Source of the DNA: Mesostigma viride
Lineage: Eukaryota; Streptophyta; Mesostigmatophyceae; Mesostigmatales; Mesostigmataceae
Length of the DNA stretch: 62,000 bases
Assembly (NCBI GenBank): GCA_009746045.1
Contig: RPFO01000333.1
Span: forward strand, 529,446-591,445
Direction of reading: 5' to 3'
Shown: positions 11,189 to 23,100 of the stretch, one piece after another
Layout: every line of letters begins with the position of its first letter
Position numbering within the stretch: position 1 is the stretch's first letter
Notes under the pieces: generated by a model
Told to the model about the DNA's origin: nothing
Seen by the model: the letters and a program-made list of their open reading frames with translations, nothing else
The model's database searches: none
Translations under genes and position numbers: made by a program

Positions 11189-14100
11189 ATGGCCATGGTG
11201 CAAGCCGGAAACCGTGAGAGTAATGAGAACACGCGCAGCAGCCACTCGGGGGCGTTGCCGCAGGTTGATGAACTTGCCCGCCGATGCACCATCGACGGTT
11301 GCAGCTTGGGGAGCGAGGGAATTGCGCCATTCCTTCGCCAGGTTTTCCTGTCGGAACCTCGGCATGAGAGCCCGCATGACAGCAATTTGGGCAGGAATGA
11401 CAGCTCTGGAGTTGTCTCCAAGTGGAGAATGAAAGACAGGGTACGTTATGACACTATGGCAGCCATTTGCAACATAAATGTAGTCTTTTATGATGAAAAC
11501 AGTTAGAATTGCGATGCACATTTCTGTGTATTTTCATCTAGCAAGTCGGCTTTGCTTGGCTGTACGGCAACAATGTTCCCTTGTCGCCCTTCAACCAAGC
11601 GTGTGCAAGCGTTCCGTGGTTGTTTTGCTTTGCGAGCAGATGAAGACGGTGAGCGTCGCCCTCGTGCTCTGTCTAAACATCGGTGTAGACCCTCCAGATG
11701 TTATCAAGATATCGCCATGCGCGCGCATGGAGTGCTGGATAGGTATGCCGATTGCGCGCGTCGCGGCCTTGTGGATCTCCACCTTGGTGCCGAGAATGCT
11801 GACTCGCGTTGTTGTCGGATTGGAGTGGTTGGGGATGTCTATATCCTTTGGTTACGATGTTGGTTGGTCGAATTGGTTGGTGACGTCTATATCTTAATCA
11901 AGTGAATATCTATATCTTAAAATATCTATATATCAAGCGGTTGGTAACGTCTACACCTTATACAGACATTTTCTATATCATAATCAAGTGAAACAATGCC
12001 TCTGGAATTGCGTTGGCCTATCGCAGTTCTGACCCCGGTATGAATCACATAAGGTTTGCAATCATAAAATCATGCCTCCGCCACCTGGGCCCCGCATCAA
12101 CCCCACGTGCAAGTGGCCATAATTAGGGAGGTCTTGTCACTTGCGAGTGCTGTCCTAGCTGCTCCCCTGGATGGCAGCTGGCTGTGACCCAGCACGCTGG
12201 AGGCCATCCATCCAGTGGTGGGTGCCGGGTTGTAGTACAGTGTTGATGATGTGTGGGGCCAGGGAACACTGGTGGTGGCAGTGCAGGTGCAGGTCCCTGC
12301 CTTGCTCGGACCGCGTGGGGCTTGGGTGATGTTTGCAAAATAAGGGAAATGCCCTCTTCCCTTCCCCCCCTTCCATGCTCTATAAACACCCCACTCCACC
12401 CCCAACTCGTTGGCATGCACGGGGTGGGTCAACCACGGGTGCCGCAGCCCCCCCCCTCCCCCACACCCACACCCACACCCACCAACACACCCACACAGGT
12501 GGACGTGTTCGCCTCCACACCCTGCCTTGCTGTGAGCACGGGGTGTTGTGGTTGTTGGTCTATCTGTTGAGCACGGGATGTTGTGGTTGTTGGTCTATCT
12601 GTTGAGCACGGGATGTTGTGGTTGTTGTTCTATCTGTTGAGCACGGGATGTTGTGGTTGTTGGTCTATCTGTTGAGCACGGGATGTTGTGGTTGTTGGTC
12701 TATCTGTTGAGCACGGGGTGTTGTGGTTGTTGGTCTGTCTGTTGAGCACGGGGTGTTGTGGTCGTTGGTCTATCTGTTGAGCACGGGATGTTGTGGTTGT
12801 TGGTCTATCTGTTGTTCTGCGTGTGTGTGTTTTTTTGTTGTTATTCCATCTGCGGGTGGTTGTTGGTGTGTCGTGCGGCTTGCTGCATGGCACCACCTGG
12901 TGTGCTGATCCATCCTCCACTGCGACTGGCCCGCGGTGTCCCCATGCACGTGACTGCCCCTCCCCATGCCGCAGACCCCTTCTCGATGCCTCAGCCCAAG
13001 GCGCTGGACAGCATCGGCAAGAACCTGCAGGCTCAGTACGAGCGCTGGCAGCCGCGGGTGGGTGGGGGCATATGTGTGTATGTGGCAACCGCAGGTGGGT
13101 GGGGGCGCAGCAGGGCGTGTGGCAGTTGTGTATAGGTGGTGGCGTTTGTGTTTCTGCGCATGGGTTGCTTCGTGGGTCTGATGGCGGCGAGGCGATTAGT
13201 GAAAATGCGCGGGCAGAGCACGCTGCTCGACATGGGATGGCCGCCAAGGCATGCAGATGGTGTGCTCGGATCCCCATCGTGCCTCAGCCGTGCGCGGGGG
13301 GCAGGGGGGGAGGATGCACAGGGTGGAGCCATGGGCTATCCGAAAGCGCCGATCCTGCGGGACAGGGTGAGCCATGTGTGGCACTTGGAGGCATGTACGG
13401 TGGTTTGAGTGGGTGGTAACGGCACAAGCTTTCTTCCTTGGAATTGGACAGGTGTCAGATGCCCACCGCTGTTGGTGCGGAATGGTGGCTCGCCCGCTCA
13501 TGTTTCCATTACAAAGCATGCATTTGTGATCACACATAAAACTCCATCGCCCGTCATGTGTTGTGCGCCAACTCATCATGCCTGCCGCTTTCCCGACGGG
13601 TGCGTTTGAGGACTGAAGGTAAGGCCGCCCGCAAATGTGCATGGGGCATTCTGACGACCATGGTGCATGCCGTGTGAGGACTGGTGGCGCAGGTTGTGGT
13701 GGCATGCCGTGTGAGGACTGGTGGCGCAGGTTGTGGGTGCATGCCGTGTGAGGACTGGTGGCGCAGGTTGTGGGGGCATGGCGTGTGAGGACTGGTGGCG
13801 CAGGTTGTGGGGGCATGGCGTGTGAGGACTGGTGGCGCAGGTTGTGGGGGCATGGCGTGTGAGGACTGGTGGCGCAGGTTGTGGTGGCATGCCGTGTGAG
13901 GACTGGTGGCGCAGGTTGTGGGGGCATGCCGTGTGAGGACTGGTGGCGCAGGTTGTGGTGGCATGCCGTGTGAGGACTGGTGGCGCAGGTTGTGGTGGCA
14001 TGGCGTGTGAGGACTGGTGGCGCAGGTTGTGGGGGCATGGCGTGTGAGGACTGGTGGCGCAGGTTGTGGTGGCATGGCGTGTGAGGACTGGTGGCGCAGG

Positions 14101-17100
14101 TTGTGGGGGCATGCCGTGTGAGGACTGGTGGCGCAGGTTGTGGGGGCATGCCGTGTGAGGACTGGTGGCGCAGGTTGTGGTGGCATGCCGTGTGAGGACT
14201 GGTGGCGCAGGTTGTGGTGGCATGCCGTGTGAGGACTGGTGGCGCAGGTTGTGGTGGCATGCCGTGTGAGGACTGGTGGCGCAGGTTGTGGTGGCATGCC
14301 GTGTGAGGACTGGTGGCGCAGGTTGTGGTGGCATGCCGTGTGAGGACTGGTGGCGCAGGTTGTGGTGGCATGCCGTGTGAGGACTGGTGGCGCAGGTTGT
14401 GGTGGCATGCCGTGTGAGGACTGGTGGCGCAGGTTGTGGTGGCATGCCGTGTGAGGACTGGTGGCGCAGGTTGTGGTGGCATGCCGTGTGAGGACTGGTG
14501 GCGCAGGTTGTGGTGGCATGGCGTGGCCACCCATTCCGCACTCACGCAGTCTTGGTGCTTCCCCCCCTGTGCCCCCCCTGTGGCCGCAGGCGCGCTACAA
14601 GATGTCGCTGGACCCCACGGTGGAGGAGACAAAGAAGCTTTGCTTGTCCTGCCGCCGCAACGCCAAGCAGGAGCGCGTGCTCTTCCACTACAACGGGCAT
14701 GGGGTGCCGCGCCCGACCAGCAATGGAGAGATCTGGGTGTTCAACAAGGTGAGGGCGGCATGAGCTTGTTGGAGGTGTTTGTGTATAGCAAGGTGAGGTG
14801 CATGCTTGAGTTGATCGTGGCGGTGTTCAACAAAGAGCAGCGCGCATGTTCGGCACTGCCGGTCTTGTCTATGCAAATATCAAGCGGGAATGAAGAGTGC
14901 AAGTGATGGGTGTTGTGTGCTGCGGCAAGCATTGTGGGGGGGTCCCGCACACATGTAGAATGAGTGGAATGCAACACATGCCGTCGGTTGTGGCAAGCGA
15001 GCACGCATGAGCTGGGATTTGTGGGATGAGCGATGTGCTATCTGCCAGTGTCCTTGTTGCAGTAGAGGAGTTCTAAGAAGTGCCGCCTTCCCTCCTAACA
15101 TTCCCAGCGCAAGGAATCTAGGGAGAGCTAGAGCCAGTCAATATCTCAACGGTGTCATGGAGGTGGCAAAGCACACGGGGTGGCTAGCGTGTGCCGGCCT
15201 GCAGCGCGGGTGGTAGTCCTCGTGCTAGCTAGGGTGTTGATTATTCTTGCGGCTGCAGCCGGGCACCTGATTCCTCTGTTATTGGACCGTAGGTGCCATT
15301 CTGCCGGTAGGTTGCAGCCGCGTGAGAAGCAACCCCCCACCGGCGGGGACTCGGGCAGGTGCCCGCGATAGGGCTTGTACGTCCCATGCAGTGGCCAGCA
15401 GGCAACTGATGTGCGTGTGTGGCCTTGTTGTGCCCCATGCCCCCCCTCCCCCCCCCCTCCTTCACTTGTTTGCCCCCCCCTCATGTGTGCCCCAGAGCTA
15501 CACCCAGTACATCCCCCTCAGCGTGTACGACCTGCAGACGTGGATGGGCACGCCGTCCATCTACGTGTTTGACTGCTCCGCTGCTGCCATGATCGTCAAC
15601 GCGTTTGTCCAGTTTGCGGAGCAGAGGCAGAGGGAGGCTGAGCCGCTGTGGGAGGTGGGTGCATACTGTGTGTGTGTGGTGGGGGAGTGCACACTCGTAT
15701 AAAGGCGCTGTGGGAGTTGGGTGCGCACACAGCCGGGGGCAGGGGGGGTGGGGGGCGTGTGCAGCGGCAGAATTAAGCATGGGGGCACGCAGGCAACGCG
15801 CACGAAACCAGCAGGGGTAGTGGATGTCGTTGGGTCCATGAGTTGCGTCTGTGTCAGGCAGTCATTGGATATCATCTAACAATCGCGATGATAAAACCAA
15901 TGACAGGATGTTTTTAGGTTGGCAGGCAGATCAAGGTAAGGCAGCATGGGGTGCATCTAGGTACGCGAACATGCATTCCTTTTGCTTATCTTCTTGCTCT
16001 GGCGCACACAGCACACGGGGCGCCCCTCGATGGTTGCTCACCGCGTCGCCCCCTCCGCCCCCCCTGCCCTTGCCCCTCGCTACCCCACCTCTCCACGTCA
16101 CCAGCAACAAGGCGGCGGCGCCAGTGGCCACCCCCGCCCCGTGCTCTCCCAGGCATCCGCGATGAAGGGCTGCATCCTGCTGGGCGCGACGCAGGAGAAG
16201 GAGCAGCTCCCTCAGAACCCGATTCTGCCGGGCGACATCTTCACGTCATGCTTGACCACGCCCATCAAGATCGCGCTGCGGTGGTGCGTGGGCGACGCAG
16301 TGACATAGCGGAGCTTAGGGGTTGTAGCATTCGAATGGGGGCGTAGCATGCTAATGGGGTTGTGTCATTCGAATGGGGGCGATCCAATGATTCTGGCGAT
16401 GCCACCCGCAAGGGTCAACCCGGCGCATCTTGGGCACACGCTTCTGCTGCTTTCGCAGTGCTCGGCATGTGCAATGTCCCGTCTGCGCCCCCACTCTGCA
16501 CGATGGTGGTTCCTCGTCTGGCCCTTGTCTCGCCTGTCCAACGAGTACCCCACCTTTTCTCTCTCATCCCTCGCCTGTTGTCCCTCCACTCAGGTCCCCA
16601 TGTCCTTTGTTCTCTCCCCCCCTGCATAGCCTCCCCTCCCTCTCTCATGACTTGCCCCTTTCTCCTTCGCTTGCTTGTGCTCTCCCCCTCCCCCCTTTCC
16701 CCCCGGTCTTGTGTCCCCCCTTCCTGCCCCGCTTCCGTGCCAGGTTCTGCACACGCTCGCTGCTGAAGAACTCGGGCCTGTCCACGTCGCTGGTGGACAA
16801 GATCCCCGGACGCCAGAACGACCGCAAGACGCCCCTTGGCGAGCTCAACTGGATCTTCACGGCCATCACCGACACGATTGCGTGGAATGTCCTGCCGCGG
16901 GGTGAGGGGGGTTGGGTGGGGGACGAAGACTAAGGGGGAGAAAGTGGGGAACGGGAGGGGGAGGGGGCTCTGGGCGAGGAAGGGGTGTAGAAGGGAAGGG
17001 AAGGGCTGAGGGGAGAGAAGCACACACATGCATTTGCAAAGGCACGCACACTTCTTGTTGGTTGTTGCACCACCACAACACCAGCCACACACGGTGGGCG

Positions 17101-20100
17101 CCAGGTAGAATGCAGGTGCCTGTGAGCCTTGGGGGGGTCATGGGGGCAGGATGCGGGGCCGTCGATCCTGCGCTCTGCCCAGACATGCGTGTGACAGTGT
17201 TCCGCGACCTTAGTGTCGCGACAGCCAGTGGTTGCAGGCGCGCCGCGTGTGCAGCTGCCGCGACGTCACACCACGCCCACACTGGCCCCACGCTCATCGC
17301 GGCCCTGTGCGACTTGGACGCGCGATGCAGCGCATTTATGTGCTGCGGTGTAGGGGAGCCATGCTGCGGTGTAGGGGAGCCGTGCTGCGGGGATCGACCA
17401 TTTCCGCATCATGGGAGGGCAGGGTGTGCTTGTCTAGGAAGGGCGGGGCGTGCTTGCTGGCTAGGTGGCGCTGGCCAGACCACATGCTGACGTTCATGCA
17501 TGGATGCTGTGTGCGCATGCGCGTCTCTGCCCACTACCCATATCCATCGCGCCGCAGAGCTGTTCCAGCAGCTGTTCCGACAGGACCTGCTGGTGGCGTC
17601 GCTCTTCCGCAACTTTCTGCTGGCGGAGCGAATCATGCGTTCGTTCAACTGCACGCCCGTCTCCTACCCGCGGCTGCCGCCCACGCACCAGCACGCCATG
17701 TGGTGAGTCCACTGGCGCCGCGCAATCAGTCATTTTTGCCTTGCAGTCAGTTGTAGTTGCCATGCAGTGACCTTTAGGCGGCTGATGTGGAGCCGGTTTG
17801 TGTGTTATCTCCTCCTGTGCCCTCCTCCAGGGCGGCAGGAGCTGCAGTGGCCACCTTGCCTTTGCACCCTCATCAATGCATTTGCCTTGATGCGCTCGCC
17901 TTGATGCACTTGCTTTGTGCGCTTGCCTTGATGCCCCTTGGCCCTGGCCATCTCTCGTTCCCTCACGCCCCTGCCTCCCCCTTCCCCCGCTTTCCTCTGG
18001 CACCCGCCCCCCTGTTTGCGTTGCCGGCGCCCGCTCCCCTGATTCCCTTGCCTGCAGGAATGCGTGGGACTTGGCCGCCGAGATGTGCCTCGCGCAGCTG
18101 CCCACACTCATCAACGACGCGTCCGTCGAGTTCCAGGTGAGGCATTCGGGTGATGCGGTGGGATGGGATGAGATGCCAGAGGCGCAGGTGTGGTGGGCGC
18201 GGGGCCCAAACGTGGCACACAGACAACACGTGGCACACAGGGGTGGCCCCACGGCAGTGCCCGCATGCACGCGGGGGGCCTACAGGCCGCAAAACTTGCT
18301 TGGATGGTGTGGGGTCGCTGGCAAGGCATCCACCCCTCTCCCTCACGCAACTTTCCGGCACGGCATGGGTACGGTGGCCTAGACAACAATCTCCATGGGG
18401 AGGTTCACAGTGGCGTCACACGATGGCTGCACCTGTGCACTGGGCACGTAGGTGCAGGAACGCCAGGACCTTGCCTTGTTGTCACAGTCGGGGCGCCTCT
18501 CGTAGCCCTTGTTTGGCACAAGGAGGCGAGGGAGGTTCTTGGCCCAGCCCATGCTGGTGGCGACTCACCTGCCGCCAAGTGAACAGCCTGCTAGATTGTC
18601 ATATTCAATGGGGTAAAGAGTTTTCGCAGTTGGGCTGGAGTTTGGGATGCCTACGGATCAGGAGACCCCTATAGCCTCGGAATCATGCGGGGATGCCCGA
18701 GGTCCTAGTGGGAGCCTGTGTTGGAACTACTTGAGTTTTCGCGTTTCTCACGTCCCGGCGCTCGGCAGCATTTGGTTTACTGTTTGCCGCTTGTCTCGAC
18801 AAAATTCCATGGGGGGTGTTCCTATGCCCTGTCGCTCGGCCCCCGCAGCCCAACCCATCCACCCCCTTGTCCTTGTCATGCTCTTCCCACTGACGTTCCT
18901 TTCTGCCCCTTTGGCCCTGTCGTGTCTGCGTGGGCTGTGATACGAGCATGGCCCTGATTGGCCCCTACTCCCGGGGGCTGGGCACGGGGCGCGCTGTCAT
19001 CCTTGCCTCCCCTCCCCCCCCCCCCTCCCTGTGTGCGCACGCACACGTCTTGTTGCCTGTCCCCTCCCCCCCCTGTGTGCGCACGCACACGTCTTGTTGC
19101 CTGTCCCCTCCCCTCCCTGTGTGCGCACGCACACGTCTTGTTGCCTGTCCCCTCCCCTCCCTGTGTGCGCACGCACACGTCTTGTTGCCTGTCCCCTCCC
19201 CCCCCTGTGTGCGCACGCACACGTCTTGTTGCCTGTCCCCTCCCCCCCCTGTGTGCGCAGCCGAGCCCCTTCTTCACAGAGCAGCTGACCGCGTTCGAGG
19301 TGTGGCTGGAGCACGGGTCGGAGTCCAAGCACCCGCCCGAGCAGCTGCCCATTGTGCTGCAGGTAAGGGGGGGGGAGGGGGAGGGAAGGGGCAGGAGAGG
19401 GACCTAGGCAGAGGCATGTGTTGGTTTGGGGAAAGGTAGGTACGTAGGTGGGCAGCGAAAGAGACGTGCAGGCAGGCAGGGAGGGAGGGGCCCATCAAGG
19501 ACAGGGGTACCCGCTGCAGCATGGGCACCCGGCAGCAGACTGCGCCATTTTTCTGCAACCCAAGAGCGTGGCCGCTTCCTGCAGCACCCGCATGGCATCC
19601 GTCACCTCTGTGTTCCCTGGCGACCCTCCTGTGGAACCATGCGGCATGCACCATGCAATGCCAGGGTGCTTGCAGCGTCAGGGGATAGTTTGTTGCCATT
19701 GCATGCAGCAAGAGCACGACCAGGTGGCTTGCCGTCCGCCGTGGTTGCTTGTTGCGCGGCTGGGTGGCATTGCCCTGCCCTGATCAGTACAGGTGCAAGC
19801 CTCTAGATGTGCAGCCCTAGCCTGCCCGTTGAGTTTGTCACAATCTCGTGAACGGCATTTGCAGCTTGCACACAAATGTGTGTCGGGCCGCTGCTGTATC
19901 CCTGCCGCTTGTCGCTCCTTGCGCCCCTGGTCTTTGCCCCTTGGTGGGCTCCACGGCATTGAGCGCATGACAAGTGCACCTATTTTTCTTCATCTATTGA
20001 ACAACCTCGACCCCTGCTTCCTTCTTCCCCCCCTTCATCCTTTGTGGCCCAGGTCCTGCTGAGCCAGTCGCACCGCCTGCGCGCGCTGGTGCTGCTGGGC

Positions 20101-23100
20101 CGCTTCCTCGACATGGGCACGTGGGCGGTGGACCTGGTGAGTGAAGGACCATTCTTGCGGTTGAGCTGGGGAGTGGCACGTGGGCGGTGGGGCTAGTTGG
20201 AGGCCTATGCTGGTAATGGCCGAAGTTGGTCATGGACTCGGTGATTCGGCATGTCCGGCGGGGGTGGTGACGGGATGTTTGGCACCGCGTATTGCTTGAG
20301 TCCGCCACGCGCACGTCCCTGTTGCCACCAAGTGGCACATACAAGTGGCGCTGCTCCTTGCCGTGGGCCCCCATGCCTCACTGTCCCGCACATCGCTCCC
20401 CTTGCCGTGTACTGCTTGCCTCCCCCCCCTCGCCTCGCCCCCCCCCCAGGCCCTCTCGGTGGGCATATTTCCCTACGTGCTCAAGTTGCTGCAGACGACC
20501 GCGGCGGAGCTGCGGCAGATCCTCGTGTTCATCTGGACGAAAATCCTCGTGCTCGACAAGGTAGGGCACAGCGAGGAGAGGAAATGGGATGGTACGAGGT
20601 GGGTTGATGGGAGAGGTGGGTCGATACGAGATGCAGCGGTCCTTGAGCGCGTAAGGTAGGGCTCGCGCGGCAACCAGCTGCGCCAGACATATGGCTTTGG
20701 CGACGGTGGGACCAAGGGAGGGCCAAAATCGTTGCACGTGACAAAGGTAGTGGCACGGCACGGTAGATAGGACCAAGGCAAAGGGTCGAAGGTGGAAGAT
20801 AGAAAGGAGGAGATAGGATCGAGGTACTGCCAAGGTCCTCGCATGCCAACAGGGGAGGCACGTGATCAAGGTCGGCACGCGACATGGTTGGCCCTGCCCG
20901 TGACAAGGGCGGCATGGGAAGGTCAGTTATCGCGCTGAGTGTTGACGGGGCAGGGAGGCATGCAAGGCGTGGGGCAACGCAGGGCGTAGGCACCTCAGAA
21001 AGGAATGGGGTAGCAGTTGTCAGAACCGGTGGGGTGAACATATTAATTAATGAATTAGAAACATAACTCCGTTAGGCTTTTAATACATCCTAGAGGGGTG
21101 AACATATGGGGATTGTTAATCATGTTAGCCCAGCACAGCGTAGGTTTTGGCGAGATTCCATGGCATGGAATGGTGTAGGTGTGTTTGTGCCATCCACAAG
21201 TGTTGATGCAATCCTGCCAGCACACCGTCACCAGCGTGCACTAGTCAGCTGTGTGGGCGTGTCGTGAGGTCCCCATGCGCAGCTGTGTGACGGACCCCCC
21301 TCTCATGCCTTGTGCTCTCCTGGCCCTTTCTGCATGCGCTCGCCCTCCCTACTAATGCTGCCCCAGTCATGCCAGGTGGACCTGGTCAAGGACAACGGCT
21401 ACATCTACTTTGTCAAGTTCCTCGACAGCGCCGACGTGCACGCGGAGCAGCGCGCGATGGCCGCCTTTGTGCTCGCGGTCGTGTGCGACGGCCACCCTAA
21501 GGGCCAGCAGGCGTGCATGCAGGGGAACGTCATGAGCGTCTGCCTCATGCACCTGCACAGCATGATGGGGCACGGCGCCGCCAGCTACGCGGCCTCCTCC
21601 AGCGCGTTTGCTGCCATGGGACCCGGCGGCGGCCCGCTGATGTCATCGGCCCATTTCGGCAACGCATCAGCAGGCACCGCATCGTCGACGTCGGGCGCGG
21701 ATAGTGAGCCCCTGTTGCGCCAGTGGCTGCTGCTGGCATTAGGCAAGATGTGGGATGGGGCGCCTGAGGTGCAGGCGGCAGCATTACGCGAGGACGCGGC
21801 TGAGATCGTGGCTGAGTCGCTGCAGGCGCCGCAGCCTGAGGTGCGCGCGGCCGCTGTGTACGCGCTGTGCATGCTGGTCGCCGTACCCGGGGAATTCCGC
21901 ACTGACCCCGCGACCCTGGGCGAGAGGGGGGCCGAGCCGGGCTGGGCTGGGGCACCAGGGGGTGGTGCCCCCCCACTGAGCGAGGAGGCCCGGCAAGCGG
22001 GCGAGCGGTCGGTGGTCACGCACCTGCTGGGGGTGGCGCTGGACGCCAGCACACTCGTGCGCACTGAGTTGGCTGTGGGTGAGTGTGCGCGATCGTGTGG
22101 GAGGCGGGTATAGGGCAAGGGCTTGTGTGGGAGGGGGGTATAGGGCAAGGGCTGTTGTGGGAGGGGGGTATACGGCAAGGGCTGTTGTGGGAGGGGGGTA
22201 TAGGGCAAGGGCTGTTGTGGGAGGGGGGTATACGGCAAGGGCTGTTGTGGGAGGGGTGTATACGGCAAGGGCTGTTGTGGGAGGGGGGTATAGGGCAAAG
22301 GGTTGTGTGGGAGGGGGGTATAGGGCAAGGGCTGTTGTGGGAGGGGGGTATAGGGCAAAGGGTTGTGTGGGAGGGGGGTGTAGGGCAAAGGGTTGTGTGG
22401 GTGGGGGATGGTTGCACTGGCAGCAAAGGACACGGCACCTGGTCCACCTTTTTATTTAGATGCATGCCCTTGCACTCTCCCGCCCCAGTACCTTGTCGGC
22501 CCTTGCACTCTCCCGCCCCAGTACCTTGTCGTTGGTGCGACCCCATGTTAGAGCGGCCGCAGGCAGCGCAGGAGAGAGGTGGGCGGTGGTCAGCCCCTTG
22601 GCGCTTGTTGCCGGCCCTCGCCATGTGGTTCCCCACAGGCTGTAGGTCATTCAATAGCAATCGTACAAAAAGGCTCCCCTTACACAGACAGGCACGGGCT
22701 TTTTGCATGGCTGTGATGGCATGTCGACACCTGCACTTGGGTGCACATCAAGGGTGCATTGCTAAGGTTTATGGCATTCAGAGGGTTTCCAACACGCCCC
22801 CTGCTGCTTGTCGCCTGTCTTATTGTGTTCGTTGCGGCATGTGATGGGGATGGCAAATTGCAGCGTGAGCACAGCATGACCTCGTGGCCGCTGGCATCTG
22901 TTTTTCCCTCCCTCGCAAACCCACCCATGCGGCACAACTAAATGTGCCCCATTCACCCCCCGTGCATGCATGCATGCATGCATGCATGCCTGATCTGGGC
23001 CCTCCTTCCCCTCCCTCCCTCGGCCCAACAGCCACTTCTCGCTTCGTGGTCGCCCACAACGCCCCCTTCCGGCGCGCGGCATCCGCCCACCTCAAGCCGC

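Noticed and set aside
13665-14522. CRISPR-like array of 37-bp units
   Set aside because: Units are contiguous with no spacers, in a eukaryotic intron.
13196-14632. 478-codon minus-strand frame with [11 protein letters not shown] repeats
   Set aside because: Product of the 37-bp minisatellite in RAPTOR intron 3.
15930-16152. In-frame extension upstream of RAPTOR exon 6 (Gln/Gly/Pro-rich)
   Set aside because: Low complexity and absent from Raptor homologues; 16153 fits the family better, though 16105 remains possible.
21585-22433. Minus-strand [10 protein letters not shown] repeat protein
   Set aside because: Antisense of RAPTOR exon 13 and the 30-bp array.
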